64,000 nucleotides of DNA from Rhizobiales bacterium UBA1912 (GCA_002337455.1 DDGC01000019.1:62001-126000); one strand, 5' to 3'. Positions 1-10,498 are shown, counted from the first letter of the stretch. Made by a program: numbers and translations. The notes: generated by a model from the sequence alone, not told the origin.

Positions 1-1
1 G

Positions 2-814
2 AAGGCCAAGAAGGACGGCGTTTCGGCCAAACCCGGCGCCGCGCCAGCAACGGGAGCTCCCCTGGCTGCCGGCATGGGCAAGAACCAGGTGCTTGCCATG
101 TATGAGGAGGGCACTTACGACATCGTGCCCAATGACGGCATGCGCAAGACCGTTGCTGCCCGCCTGACCGAATCCAAGCAGACGGTGCCGCACTTCTATC
201 TCACGCTCGATTGCAATATCGATGCGCTGATGAAGGCGCGCGAGGAAATCAACGCAGCCGCTCCCAAGGACAAGGACGGCAAGCCCGGCTACAAGCTCTC
301 GGTCAATGATTTCATCATGAAAGCCTGGGCCATTGCGCTGCAACAGGTGCCGCGGGCCAACGCCACATGGGCCGGGGATTCAATCCTCTATCATCACCGC
401 TCGGACGTCGCCGTCGCGGTCGCCGTGCCTGGTGGGCTCTTTACGCCGGTCGTCAAATCCTGCGACACCAAAAGCCTTCGCCAGATCTCCGACGAGGTCA
501 AGGATCTGGCCACGCGCGCTCGGTCCAAGAAGCTGGCGCCCCATGAATATCAGGGCGGCGCGTCTGCGGTCTCCAATCTGGGCATGTATGGCATCAAGCA
601 TTTCGGCGCCGTCATCAACCCGCCACACGGCACAATCCTTGCCGTCGGTGCGGGCGAGGAGCGCGTTTATGCCGAAAAGGGCCAGATCAAGACCGGCAGT
701 TTCATGACCGTGACACTCTCCTGCGATCACCGCTCGGTCGATGGAGCACTCGGTGCCGAATTGCTCGCCGCGTTCAAAAAGCTGATCGAAACGCCCGTGA
801 TGATGCTGGCCTAG
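2..814 (+). CDS. pdhC: Dihydrolipoamide acetyltransferase (pyruvate dehydrogenase E2), 3' part
   Basis: This is the C-terminal part of the E2 core of the pyruvate dehydrogenase complex, which moves acetyl groups from lipoyl-lysine to CoA in the cytoplasm. The frame is already open at the left edge, so the lipoyl and most of the E1/E3-binding domains lie outside the window. An Ala/Pro linker (about the first 25 codons) leads into the complete catalytic CAT domain. The active-site motif DHRSVDG is near the C-terminus, with the catalytic His at about base 727. E3 (lpdA) and lipoyl synthase follow on the same strand, which fits the PDH cluster of Hyphomicrobiales. The E2 could be a 2-oxoglutarate-type enzyme, but the neighbourhood argues for PDH. 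Confidence 0.95.
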   Translation, partial: KAKKDGVSAKPGAAPATGAPLAAGMGKNQVLAMYEEGTYDIVPNDGMRKTVAARLTESKQTVPHFYLTLDCNIDALMKAREEINAAAPKDKDGKPGYKLSVNDFIMKAWAIALQQVPRANATWAGDSILYHHRSDVAVAVAVPGGLFTPVVKSCDTKSLRQISDEVKDLATRARSKKLAPHEYQGGASAVSNLGMYGIKHFGAVINPPHGTILAVGAGEERVYAEKGQIKTGSFMTVTLSCDHRSVDGALGAELLAAFKKLIETPVMMLA

Positions 815-827
815 TCCTGTGGCAGCG

Positions 828-1469
828 ATGAAAACCATCCTGGCGTTCGGAGACAGCCTGACCTACGGCACCGATCCGGTGGTCGTGGGCAAGCGCCATG
901 ACCACGAGGATCGGTGGCCAAGCAGGCTTGAGGCCGGGCTCGATGGCAAGGCGCGCGTGATCGCGGAAGGGCTGGGTGGACGGACCACCGTGTTCGACGA
1001 CTTCTCGTCGCCCGCCGATCGCAATGGCGCACGCATTCTGCCTACACTGCTCTCGAGCCACGCACCGCTCGATGCCGTGGTCATCATGCTCGGTACCAAC
1101 GACATGAAGACCTACATCTGCGGCAGCGCCCTGGGTGCGGCAATGGGCATGAAGCGGTTGGTGGAAATCGTCCGGATGCATTCCTGGCCGCAAGGCGCTG
1201 CAATTCCCGAAGTGGTGCTGGTTTCACCGCCCCACTGCGTGGACACCGAACACCGGGACCTCGATCCCATGTTCAAGTATGGCATCGCGGAATCGAAATT
1301 GCTGTCCGGCCATTACGAGCGGATTGCAACCGAACTGGAATGCGGCTTTTTCGATGCCGGCACGGCCGCAAAGGCCTCACCGGCCGACGGTGTCCATCTC
1401 GATGCGGAAAACACCCGCGCAATAGGCGACGCCCTCGCGCCGCTCGTCAAAGACATGCTTGGGCTCTAG
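828..1469 (+). CDS. SGNH/GDSL-family hydrolase (arylesterase-like)
   Basis: A 213-residue single-domain SGNH hydrolase, expected to cleave esters with a Ser-His-Asp triad. Block I (FGDSLTYG) lies at residues 6-13 and carries the nucleophile Ser. Block III (LGTNDMK) and block V (DGVHLD, with catalytic Asp and His) are both present. There is no signal peptide, so it should be cytoplasmic. I chose the ATG at 828; an in-frame GTG at 819 would add three residues. It starts 13 bp after the E2 stop and 23 bp before the E3 gene, so it is probably cotranscribed with pdhC and lpdA. The substrate cannot be told from the sequence. Confidence 0.85.
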   Translation: MKTILAFGDSLTYGTDPVVVGKRHDHEDRWPSRLEAGLDGKARVIAEGLGGRTTVFDDFSSPADRNGARILPTLLSSHAPLDAVVIMLGTNDMKTYICGSALGAAMGMKRLVEIVRMHSWPQGAAIPEVVLVSPPHCVDTEHRDLDPMFKYGIAESKLLSGHYERIATELECGFFDAGTAAKASPADGVHLDAENTRAIGDALAPLVKDMLGL

Positions 1470-1492
1470 GCCCTGAAACCAAGAGGAAAGCC

Positions 1493-2932
1493 ATGGCGGA
1501 TCAGTACGATATCATCGTGATCGGTGCCGGCCCCGGCGGCTACATAGCGGCCATCCGTGCGTCGCAGCTGGGTTTGAAAGCCGCAATCGTCGAGCGCGAG
1601 CACATGGCGGGTATCTGCTCGAACTGGGGTTGCATCCCCACCAAGGCGCTGCTGCGCTCCGCCGAAATCTACGGCCACATGGATCACGCCAAGGATTACG
1701 GGCTGACCGCCGATAAGTTCGGCTTCGATATCGACGCCATCGTCAAGCGCTCGCGCGGCATCGCCGGTCGCATGAACGACGGCGTGCAGTTCCTTATGAA
1801 AAAGAACAAGGTCGATATCATCTGGGGCGAAGCCACGATCACCAAGCCCGGTGAGATCAAGGTCGAAGCGACGAAAAAGAAGGCCGTTGAACCCCAGCAT
1901 CCCAAGCCCAAGGTGACGCTCGGCGAAGGCACCTACAAAGCGAAAAACATCATCGTCGCCACCGGAGCGCGTCCGCGCGTGCTGCCGGGCATCGAACCGG
2001 ATGGCGAACAAATCTGGACCTATTTTGAGGCTCTCAAGCCCGCGAAGATGCCCAAATCGGTCGCCGTGATGGGCTCGGGCGCCATCGGCATCGAATTTGC
2101 GTCCTTCTATCGCTCGCTGGGCGCTGAAGTGACCGTCATCGAACTCATGCCGCAGATCATGCCGGTCGAGGATGCGGAAATCGCCGGTCTGGCCCGCAAG
2201 CGCTTCGAAAAGCGCGGCATCTCGATTTTGACCGATGCGAAGGTGTCCAAGGTCGACAAGACCAAGGACGGCGTAACGGCCCATGTCGAGCTCAAGAACG
2301 GCGACAAGAAGGAAGTGAAAGCCGATGTGCTGATTTCCGCGGTTGGCGTTCAGGCGAATTCCGAAAACCTCGGACTGGAAAAGGCAGGGGTCAAGATCGA
2401 CCGCGGCGTCATCGTCGTCGACGGCCATGGGCGCACCAATGTCGATGGCATCTGGGCCATCGGCGACGTAGCCGGCCCGCCCATGCTGGCTCATAAGGCC
2501 GAGCATGAAGCCGTCCTCGCCGTCGAAACCATCGCCGGCAAGAAGGTCCATGGCCTCGACAAGTCCAAAATCCCCGGCTGCACCTATTGCGAACCGCAGG
2601 TGGCCAGCGTTGGCATGACCGAAGCCAAGGCCAAGGAAGCCGGACGCGACATCCGCGTGGGCCGCTTTCCGTTCGTGGGCAACGGCAAGGCCATCGCGCT
2701 GGGTGAACCCGACGGTTTGGTCAAGACGATTTTCGACAAGAAAACCGGCGAGCTTCTGGGCGCGCACATGGTCGGCGCCGAAGTGACCGAACTGATCCAG
2801 GGCTTTGTGGTGGCGATGAATCTCGAGACCACCGAAGAGGATTTGATGCACACGATCTTCCCGCATCCGACCCTGTCGGAAACGATGAAGGAGAGCGTAC
2901 TTGACGCATACGGTCAGGCCCTCAACATATGA
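1493..2932 (+). CDS. lpdA: Dihydrolipoyl dehydrogenase (E3)
   Basis: A 479-residue flavoprotein that reoxidises the dihydrolipoyl groups of E2 and passes electrons to NAD+. The FAD-binding GAGPGG motif is at residues 11-16, and the redox-active cysteines are C42 and C47 in CSNWGCIPTKALL. A second Rossmann fold (MGSGAIGIEFAS) binds NAD. The C-terminal HPTLSE motif supplies the active-site His-Glu pair. The start is the ATG at 1493, preceded by an AGAGGA-like ribosome site; a longer upstream reading would overlap the SGNH gene. A Lys/Pro-rich insertion near residues 120-140 (KKKAVEPQHPKPK) is seen in alphaproteobacterial PDH-type E3. It is adjacent to its partner E2. Confidence 0.96.
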   Translation: MADQYDIIVIGAGPGGYIAAIRASQLGLKAAIVEREHMAGICSNWGCIPTKALLRSAEIYGHMDHAKDYGLTADKFGFDIDAIVKRSRGIAGRMNDGVQFLMKKNKVDIIWGEATITKPGEIKVEATKKKAVEPQHPKPKVTLGEGTYKAKNIIVATGARPRVLPGIEPDGEQIWTYFEALKPAKMPKSVAVMGSGAIGIEFASFYRSLGAEVTVIELMPQIMPVEDAEIAGLARKRFEKRGISILTDAKVSKVDKTKDGVTAHVELKNGDKKEVKADVLISAVGVQANSENLGLEKAGVKIDRGVIVVDGHGRTNVDGIWAIGDVAGPPMLAHKAEHEAVLAVETIAGKKVHGLDKSKIPGCTYCEPQVASVGMTEAKAKEAGRDIRVGRFPFVGNGKAIALGEPDGLVKTIFDKKTGELLGAHMVGAEVTELIQGFVVAMNLETTEEDLMHTIFPHPTLSETMKESVLDAYGQALNI

Positions 2933-3086
2933 AACGCAACCGGGCTTGGCGGCCCGATTGCTCGTAACGTGAACTCAAGGTTGATAATTCGGTAAGCAAT
3001 TCATCTAATGTTCCCGCAGGGAGCGCAGCACTTATGGTAAATATGGCGCGGATATATGTCTGAAACCGTCCATATTGAGGTTCGTC

Positions 3087-3344
3087 ATGGCTCAAGAGCT
3101 GTTGATGTACTGGGTGCTGGTCGGACTGGCCATTGGCCTGATCGGTGCATTTCTGTTTGGAACAGGGTTGGTCTGGCGTTATCTGGCCGCTGGCGTGGCC
3201 GGAGCCGTGGTAATCAGCTTCGCGATTGCTTATTTTGGTATTGACGTACCGATAGCAAACTGGCTCGTACGCCAGCTCAGCGTTGCAGCCGCTGGGGCCG
3301 TATTCGTCGTAACCTTTGTCAGGGTGGTGGACACATCAGCCTGA
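3087..3344 (+). CDS. Small membrane protein, possibly GlsB/YeaQ-like
   Basis: An 85-residue, very hydrophobic protein with three likely membrane segments (about residues 6-26, 29-47 and 58-78). The pattern of small residues with a terminal positive cluster (FVRVV) resembles the GlsB/YeaQ transglycosylase-associated family, but the match is by eye and weak. The ATG at 3087 is chosen because a GAGG ribosome site lies seven bases before it; a TTG at 3075 is possible. It sits between lpdA and lipA on the same strand, with about 150 bp upstream that could hold a promoter. Function is unknown. Confidence 0.6.
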   Translation: MAQELLMYWVLVGLAIGLIGAFLFGTGLVWRYLAAGVAGAVVISFAIAYFGIDVPIANWLVRQLSVAAAGAVFVVTFVRVVDTSA

Positions 3345-3364
3345 CGGGTTCGGAAAAGGACACA

Positions 3365-4324
3365 ATGGTCACTCTTCTCGATACCGTAGGCACCAATTCA
3401 CCAAGACACCCTGAAAAGGCAAAGCGTCCGGACACCGAGATGCTGCGCAAGCCCGACTGGATTCGGGTCAAGGCTCCTGGCTCGGCGGTCTATCGCGAAA
3501 CCCAGCAGATCGTGCGCGAGAACAATCTCGTCACTGTTTGCGAGGAAGCCGGCTGCCCCAACATCGGGGAATGCTGGAGCAAGAAACACGCGACCATGAT
3601 GATCATGGGCGAAATCTGCACCCGCGCCTGCGCCTTCTGCAACGTGCGCACCGGCCTGCCGACCGCTCTCGATCCCCACGAGCCCGAAAACGTCGCAAAG
3701 GCCGTCGAAAAGCTTGGCCTCGAGCACGTGGTTATCACTTCGGTCGACCGTGACGATCTTGCCGACGGCGGTGCGCAGCATTTTGCCGACGTGATCCTCG
3801 CCATTCGCGCCCGCAATCCCAAGACCACGATCGAGATACTGACGCCCGATTTCCTGCGTAAGCTAGGCGCCCTGGAAACTGTCGTTGCCGCCAAGCCCGA
3901 CGTCTTCAACCACAATCTCGAAACCGTGCCGTCCAAATACCTCACGGTCCGCCCGGGCGCGCGCTATTTCCACTCCATCCGGCTGCTGCAGCGGGTCAAG
4001 GAACTCGATCCGCAGATGTTCACCAAGTCCGGTATCATGGTGGGGCTGGGCGAGGAGCGCAACGAAGTGCTTCAGCTCATGGATGATTTGCGCGTTGCAG
4101 ACGTCGATTTCCTAACTATCGGCCAGTACCTCCAGCCGACGCGCAAGCACCATAAGGTCGACCGGTTCGTCACACCCGAGGAATTCAAATCCTTTGCCAC
4201 GGTCGCCAAGACCAAGGGCTTCCTTCTGGTGTCGTCCAGCCCGCTCACCCGCTCCTCGCACCACGCGGGCGAGGATTTCGCGGCCCTGCGCAAGGCGCGG
4301 CAGGAAAAACTCGGACTGGCTTGA
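3365..4324 (+). CDS. lipA: Lipoyl synthase
   Basis: A radical-SAM enzyme of 319 residues that inserts two sulfurs into octanoyl-lysine of E2 and related proteins. The auxiliary 4Fe-4S cluster ligands are C59, C64 and C70 (CEEAGCPNIGEC). The radical-SAM ligands are C85, C89 and C92 (CTRACAFC). The C-terminal SSPLTRSSHHA motif contains the Ser that ligates the auxiliary cluster. It supplies the cofactor of the PDH complex encoded just upstream, so clustering makes metabolic sense. The stop overlaps the next start (ATGA), which suggests coupled translation with the COQ10-like gene. Confidence 0.97.
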   Translation: MVTLLDTVGTNSPRHPEKAKRPDTEMLRKPDWIRVKAPGSAVYRETQQIVRENNLVTVCEEAGCPNIGECWSKKHATMMIMGEICTRACAFCNVRTGLPTALDPHEPENVAKAVEKLGLEHVVITSVDRDDLADGGAQHFADVILAIRARNPKTTIEILTPDFLRKLGALETVVAAKPDVFNHNLETVPSKYLTVRPGARYFHSIRLLQRVKELDPQMFTKSGIMVGLGEERNEVLQLMDDLRVADVDFLTIGQYLQPTRKHHKVDRFVTPEEFKSFATVAKTKGFLLVSSSPLTRSSHHAGEDFAALRKARQEKLGLA

Positions 4325-4764
4325 TGCAGAAGCATTTGGAGCGGCATGTGCCGCATTCGGCTGCGCAGATGCTTGCGCTGGTTGCGGACGTGGACACCTA
4401 TCCCCAGTTCATTCCCCATTGCGAGCGCATGGAGGTGCGCCGCGACGCGGCCGCCCCTGACCGAAAACTCGACGCGCGCATGCACATTCGCTTCGGCCCG
4501 ATCAGCCAGTCCTATACGAGCCGGATCGTGGTTGATCGAGAAGCCATGACATTGAAGGCCCGGGCGGTTGACGGCCTGTTCAGCCATCTCGACAGTACCT
4601 GGCGCTTTTCCGATGACGGGCAGGGGGCCACCATCGTCTTCGATATCGAATTCAAGATCGCCAACCCGTTGATCCGCTCGGTCGCCGAACCTGCCTTCGC
4701 CGCCAAGCAGGAAGAGATCATGGATGCGTTTGTCGCTGAGGCGCAACGGCGCTACGGCGCGTAA
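4324..4764 (+). CDS. COQ10/RatA-type START-domain protein
   Basis: A 146-residue single START-like (polyketide cyclase) domain protein. It has the family N-terminus with the VADVDTYPQFIPHCERMEV block, which lines the hydrophobic pocket. Relatives are called coenzyme Q-binding protein COQ10 in mitochondria and RatA in enterobacteria. In alphaproteobacteria the usual inference is a quinone chaperone supporting respiration. The ATG at 4324 overlaps the lipA stop by four bases. The 3' end runs 13 bp into the convergently transcribed amidohydrolase gene. Confidence 0.85.
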   Translation: MQKHLERHVPHSAAQMLALVADVDTYPQFIPHCERMEVRRDAAAPDRKLDARMHIRFGPISQSYTSRIVVDREAMTLKARAVDGLFSHLDSTWRFSDDGQGATIVFDIEFKIANPLIRSVAEPAFAAKQEEIMDAFVAEAQRRYGA

Positions 4765-5243
4765 GCCTCAAGGATCATCTCAAGCGCGACCCGCACCGTT
4801 TCCTGCCGGATCATGTCGCGGCCAAGGTCGCCGAACCGCTCTCGATGATGAATCGTGTGATCAGGCGTTGCCAGTCCGAAATGCACAAGCCCGATGGGCT
4901 TTTGATCCGACCCGCCGCCCGGTCCGGCAACCCCGGTCACCGATATTGCCAGATCGACACCGGCTCTACGCAGCGCCCCCTCGGCCATGGCCCGCGCCAC
5001 CGGTTCGGAAACCGCTCCGTGTTGTTCGATGAGCGCTTGGGGGACATCGATCATCGCAGTCTTGGCGCGGTTGGAATAGGTGACGAACCCGCCGTAAAGC
5101 ATGGCGGAAGAACCCGACACTGAAGTGATCGCTCCGGCTATCAACCCGCCGGTGCAGCTTTCCGCGGTGACCATCATATGGCTGGCAAGGATCAGCCGGT
5201 CATTGACCTTTTTCGCCAGCACCAGCGTTTCATTGTCGAGCAT
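4752..5243 (-). CDS. CinA-family nicotinamide-nucleotide amidohydrolase (PncC type)
   Basis: A 163-residue protein equal to the C-terminal CinA domain alone. It is expected to deamidate NMN to NaMN in pyridine nucleotide recycling. Diagnostic motifs are TAESCTGGLIAGAITSVSGSS near residues 26-46, with the catalytic Ser, and the SVTGVAGPGGGS loop. There is no MoaB-like N-terminal domain, which is normal for the stand-alone form. The start ATG at 5243 has a GGAG ribosome site. It begins three bases after the ispDF stop, so both genes form a leftward unit. Confidence 0.9.
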   Translation of the reverse strand: MLDNETLVLAKKVNDRLILASHMMVTAESCTGGLIAGAITSVSGSSAMLYGGFVTYSNRAKTAMIDVPQALIEQHGAVSEPVARAMAEGALRRAGVDLAISVTGVAGPGGGSDQKPIGLVHFGLATPDHTIHHRERFGDLGRDMIRQETVRVALEMILEAYAP

Positions 5244-5246
5244 GGT

Positions 5247-6431
5247 CTAACTCCGCGGCAACTCGATCGTCGCGACGGCCTGCGCCGCAATACCTTCCTC
5301 GCGGCCGGTAAAGCCAAGCCGCTCCGAGGTCGTGGCCTTGACCGCGACCCGGTCGACGCTCACGCCCGTGATCTCGGCGATCCGCGCCCGCATGGCTTCG
5401 ATGTGCGGCCCGATCTTGGGATACTCACAGATTATCGTCGCATCCATATGGACGAGCCGTCCGCCGCGCTGCCGGACCAGCCCGGCGGCATGCTCGAGAA
5501 AAATCGAGGAGTCGGCGTTCTTCCATTCCATTTCGCTGGGCGGAAAATGCTTGCCGATGTCCCCATCGGCCAAAGCGCCGTAAATGGCGTCCGAAAGGGC
5601 GTGCAGAACCACATCGGCATCCGAATGGCCCTTGAGCCGCGCCGTGTGCGGAATTTTGATATTGCCCAGAATGACCGCGTCGCCGTCAGTGAACGCATGA
5701 ACGTCGTATCCTGAGCCCACACGTGTTTCCATGGCCTGTCCTTCGGTCATCATGCGTTCGGCGCGTTCAAAATCGTCCGGCAGCGTTATCTTGATGTTGC
5801 GCGTATTGCCTTGCGCAAGCGCAACGCTCAGGCCGGCCCATTCGGCAATCGCCGCATCATCGGTAAAGCCATCGCTCATTTCGATGGCGCGTCTGTGTGC
5901 ATTGTAAATCGCGTTGAAACGAAACCCTTGCGGCGTTTGCGCAGCAAAAAGCTGGGTCCGGTCTTCCGTGCCGCCCACTGTCTTGCCGTCGAGGGAGCGC
6001 TTGATCGTGTCGGTCACCAGCGTCACCGGCAGCGCGCCGTCGGCATCGGACAACGCCGCAATGACATTGCCGATCAACACCGCATCCACGAAAGGCCGGG
6101 CTCCATCGTGGATCAGCACAATACCAGGTGGCTGTTCCGCCAGTGCCTGCAGCCCCCTCAGGACCGAGACCTGACGCGTATCGCCGCCAATCACAGGTGC
6201 CGAAAGCCGTGCATCGGACAGCCCAAGATCAGCGAACATCGCTTCCTGTCCAGCGCCGATCACAGGTACGACCCGGTCAATTGCCTTGATGGCGAGCAGG
6301 GCCCTCAGTGTCATCGCCAGCAGCGGCTCACCAGCCACGGGCCGATACTGCTTGGGCAGGCCCGCCGTGCCGGCACGTTCGCCGCGCCCCGCAGCGACAA
6401 CAAGCGCAACGATTGTTTTGTCTTCACTCAT
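5247..6431 (-). CDS. ispDF: Bifunctional MEP-pathway enzyme IspD/IspF
   Basis: A fusion of two steps of the MEP isoprenoid pathway, about 394 residues. The N-terminal half is 2-C-methyl-D-erythritol 4-phosphate cytidylyltransferase, with the nucleotide-binding VVAAGRGERA loop and the PKQYRPV motif. The C-terminal half is 2-C-methyl-D-erythritol 2,4-cyclodiphosphate synthase. It shows the metal ligands in SGYDVHAF and the GHSDADVVLHALSDA block. I chose the Met at 6431 because translation from there begins right at the IspD fold; in-frame Met codons upstream (6473, 6479) would add a non-conserved leader. The fusion is typical of alphaproteobacteria. The gene diverges from dusB. Confidence 0.95.
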   Translation of the reverse strand: MSEDKTIVALVVAAGRGERAGTAGLPKQYRPVAGEPLLAMTLRALLAIKAIDRVVPVIGAGQEAMFADLGLSDARLSAPVIGGDTRQVSVLRGLQALAEQPPGIVLIHDGARPFVDAVLIGNVIAALSDADGALPVTLVTDTIKRSLDGKTVGGTEDRTQLFAAQTPQGFRFNAIYNAHRRAIEMSDGFTDDAAIAEWAGLSVALAQGNTRNIKITLPDDFERAERMMTEGQAMETRVGSGYDVHAFTDGDAVILGNIKIPHTARLKGHSDADVVLHALSDAIYGALADGDIGKHFPPSEMEWKNADSSIFLEHAAGLVRQRGGRLVHMDATIICEYPKIGPHIEAMRARIAEITGVSVDRVAVKATTSERLGFTGREEGIAAQAVATIELPRS

Positions 6432-6617
6432 AGGGCCTTGCTCGTTCCCGGCGATGCGTTGCGCAAACTTCATCCGCAATTATAGCCCCACGAGCCGCGA
6501 AACAAGGTCAGCACCACTGTCTTTAGCAAACTGATCCAATATGAGGCATTGAATGGGATCGAATTTTGACTAATCTGTCACCAAATTGCAGCCCTTGTAT
6601 AGTTTTAAGGCAATAAA

Positions 6618-7616
6618 TTGGCCAAGCGTGCCTCTGAAATAAGCATAGGTGACCTTCGTCTGCCAAATCGTGCATTTCTTGCACCCATGGCCGGAATCAC
6701 CGATCGCCCGATGCGTGATCTTGCCGCCCGCTTCGGAGCAGGGCTCGTGGTGTCGGAAATGATCGCCAGCGCCGCCCTCGTGACAGGGCACAAGGAAATG
6801 ATCCGCAAGCTGACCCCCAGCCACGGACTTCCTCATATCGTCCAGTTGGCTGGTTGCGAGGCCGATTGGCTCGTGCGCGGCGCCAAAATTGCCGAGGAGG
6901 CCGGGGCCGATGTCTTCGACATCAATTTCGGCTGCCCGTCCAAACGCGTCACCAATGGTTTTGCGGGGTCCGCGCTCATGCGGGTGCCCGATATTGCCCT
7001 TTCGCTTGTCGACGCGGTCGTGGCTGCCACCAGCCTGCCGGTCACCGTCAAGATGCGGCTTGGCTGGGATGACGACAGTCTCAACGCAGCCGACATCGCC
7101 CGTCGTGCCGAAAGCGCCGGCGTAAAAATGATCACCGTACACGGACGCACCCGCCAGCAGTTCTATAAGGACATTGCACGCTGGCACCTCGTGAAGCCTG
7201 TCACCGAAGCCGTCACCATTCCCGTTGTCGTCAACGGCGACATTGTCGGCACGGACGAAGCCGACGCCGCACTGACCCAATCGGGTGCCAACGCCGTCAT
7301 GATAGGCCGCGGAGCACAGGGACAGCCATGGATCGTAGGGCAGGTGGCCGCGCACCTCGAAGGACGCGAAGCGCCCGCAACACCGGCCGGCGACGAGCTC
7401 GTCGCCCTTGTTGGAGCCCATTACGAGGACATGCTGTCCGAATACGGCACCGAGCTCGGCGTCCGCATGGCCCGCAAACATATCGGCTGGTATCTCGACG
7501 CCTCGGGCGAGCTTTCCAATGTGCAACGGCGCCCGATCATGACTGAGAACGACCCGCGCGCTGTCCTGCGCCTGATGCCCGAACTTTTCGAACAGACCTG
7601 GAGTCAGGCCGCATGA
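6618..7616 (+). CDS. dusB: tRNA-dihydrouridine synthase B
   Basis: A 332-residue flavin enzyme that reduces uridines in the tRNA D-loop. It has the N-terminal FLAPMAGITDRPMR signature, the catalytic Cys in FGCPSK (near residue 100), the MRLGWDD motif and the FMN-phosphate-binding GRGAQG motif. The start appears to be TTG at 6618, with AAGG seven bases upstream; no ATG fits the conserved N-terminus. It heads the classic dusB-ntrB-ntrC-ntrY-ntrX order, and its stop overlaps the ntrB start (ATGA). About 190 bp separate it from the divergent ispDF, where promoters for both should lie. Confidence 0.94.
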   Translation: MAKRASEISIGDLRLPNRAFLAPMAGITDRPMRDLAARFGAGLVVSEMIASAALVTGHKEMIRKLTPSHGLPHIVQLAGCEADWLVRGAKIAEEAGADVFDINFGCPSKRVTNGFAGSALMRVPDIALSLVDAVVAATSLPVTVKMRLGWDDDSLNAADIARRAESAGVKMITVHGRTRQQFYKDIARWHLVKPVTEAVTIPVVVNGDIVGTDEADAALTQSGANAVMIGRGAQGQPWIVGQVAAHLEGREAPATPAGDELVALVGAHYEDMLSEYGTELGVRMARKHIGWYLDASGELSNVQRRPIMTENDPRAVLRLMPELFEQTWSQAA

Positions 7617-8728
7617 GCGCGCTCATGGAACTCGATCTGCATGCGTCCATACTCCAGTCGCTGCCGCAGCCGGTGATCGTCTGCGCGCAGGACGGATCGA
7701 TTGCCTTTGCCAACTATGCAGCAGAAGCCTTTTTTCACGCCTCCGCATCGATCCTGACGCGGCAAAAGCTGTCCGATTTCATTGCCTTCGGCTCGCCCAT
7801 TCTGGGCTTGATCGAAAGCGTTGCATCGCGCCTCGCTCCGATGATCGAATATCGGGTTCAGGTCGGGACCGCCCGAGTGATCGAGGACAGGGTGGCAGAC
7901 GTCTATGCCAGCCCCATTCCAGAGATGCCGGGTCACGTCACGCTCATCTTTCAGGAGCGGACCATGGCTGACAAGATCGACCGCCAACTCGTTTCTCGCG
8001 GCGCGGCGCGCTCGGTCACCGGTCTGGCTTCAATGCTGGCTCACGAGATCAAGAACCCGCTTTCCGGCATCCGCGGCGCTTCCCAATTGCTCGAACAATC
8101 TGCTGTCGGCGATGACCGTGCCCTGGCCCGTCTCATCCGCGACGAAACCGACAGGATCGTCGATCTGGTCGACCGCATGGAAGTGTTTGGCGACGAGCGT
8201 CCCGTCGAGCGTACGCCGATCAACATCCACGTCATTCTCGAGCGGGTTAAGCTCCTCGCATCGAATGGTGTCGCCAAGGGCATCACCTTTTCGGAGGACT
8301 ATGACCCGAGCCTGCCGCCGGTGCTCGGTGACCGCGATCAGCTGATCCAGATATTCCTGAACCTGATTAAGAATGCCGCAGAAGCGCTTGAACGGACTGC
8401 GAAAGCCGAAATCAAAATCATGACAGCATTCCGGCCGGGCATCCGCATCAGCGTGTCGGGAAACAGCAACCGCGTCTCACTGCCGCTCGAAATCGTCATC
8501 GAGGATAACGGACCGGGCGTCCCTTCCGACATATTGCCGTTCCTGTTCGATCCCTTCGTAACCACCAAGCTTTCGGGTTCGGGCCTCGGCCTTGCGCTGG
8601 TTGCAAAGATCGTGGGCGATCATGGCGGCGTCATCGATTGCGACAGCAAGCCGGGACGAACGCGCTTCCGTATCCTGTTGCCCGTCGCCCAGAACACCGA
8701 CATCAGCCAAGCCGAAGACCAGGACTAA
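7613..8728 (+). CDS. ntrB: Nitrogen sensor histidine kinase NtrB
   Basis: A soluble histidine kinase of 371 residues that phosphorylates or dephosphorylates NtrC in response to PII-signalled nitrogen status. A PAS domain covers about residues 10-115. The H-box MLAHEIKNPLSGIRGASQLLEQ carries the phospho-acceptor His144. The N-box (NLIKNAAEAL) and G-boxes (EDNGPGVP and GSGLGLAL) form the HATPase domain. There are no membrane segments, as expected for NtrB rather than NtrY. It is translationally coupled to dusB through ATGA and lies four bases before ntrC. Confidence 0.95.
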   Translation: MSALMELDLHASILQSLPQPVIVCAQDGSIAFANYAAEAFFHASASILTRQKLSDFIAFGSPILGLIESVASRLAPMIEYRVQVGTARVIEDRVADVYASPIPEMPGHVTLIFQERTMADKIDRQLVSRGAARSVTGLASMLAHEIKNPLSGIRGASQLLEQSAVGDDRALARLIRDETDRIVDLVDRMEVFGDERPVERTPINIHVILERVKLLASNGVAKGITFSEDYDPSLPPVLGDRDQLIQIFLNLIKNAAEALERTAKAEIKIMTAFRPGIRISVSGNSNRVSLPLEIVIEDNGPGVPSDILPFLFDPFVTTKLSGSGLGLALVAKIVGDHGGVIDCDSKPGRTRFRILLPVAQNTDISQAEDQD

Positions 8729-8732
8729 GACC

Positions 8733-10181
<1,449 letters not shown>

Positions 10182-10263
10182 GCACCGTCCGGCAGAAGCA
10201 ACCGGCTAGGGTTAAAACCGGGGTCCGGCCCTGCGAGCATAGCTCTTCGGGCGTTTGCCCCTT

Positions 10264-10286
10264 AAAAAGGTCCACCGGACCTTTTT
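10264..10286 (+). terminator. Rho-independent terminator after ntrC
   Basis: A perfect 10-bp inverted repeat, AAAAAGGTCC / GGACCTTTTT, around an ACC loop, ending in a run of five T. It sits about 80 bp after the ntrC stop. The A-tract on the 5' arm would let it work in both directions. Confidence 0.85.
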
Positions 10287-10498
10287 AGCCGGCCTTGCCG
10301 GCACAGGGTAAACACTGTCACATTTTGGCAACAATAATCTTGAACCAAGGGCCAAGTTGGGCCAGACTCGCCCAAGCGGAACGTTTCCGGCCATTGTAAC
10401 CGTCAGCGCGGACGATCTTATGCTTAAAAGCGCAGCACTCCATAGCGGCCCCGGAGCCATCGCGCGGCCTGGCCAGTCGGGCAAGAGAGGCGGTGTGC
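10287..10498 (+). promoter_or_regulatory. Upstream region of ntrY (no clear promoter boxes)
   Basis: The 317 bases between ntrC and ntrY hold the terminator above, a GCCGGC-CTT-GCCGGC secondary hairpin just after it, and then about 190 bp without a convincing coding frame. A promoter for ntrYX must lie here because the terminator separates it from ntrBC. I do not see a good -35/-10 pair or a sigma54 GG-N10-GC element. An AAGAGAGG ribosome site lies at 10482-10489. Confidence 0.4.

Noticed and set aside
1466..2866. Open frame of 466 codons on the minus strand across lpdA
   Set aside because: It is the antisense of a perfectly recognisable dihydrolipoyl dehydrogenase; high GC at third positions keeps the reverse frame open, and the translation is rich in His, Asp and Gly with no domain.
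2938..2960. CGGGC-TTGGCG-GCCCG hairpin after lpdA as a terminator
   Set aside because: The stem is only five bases and no T-run follows.
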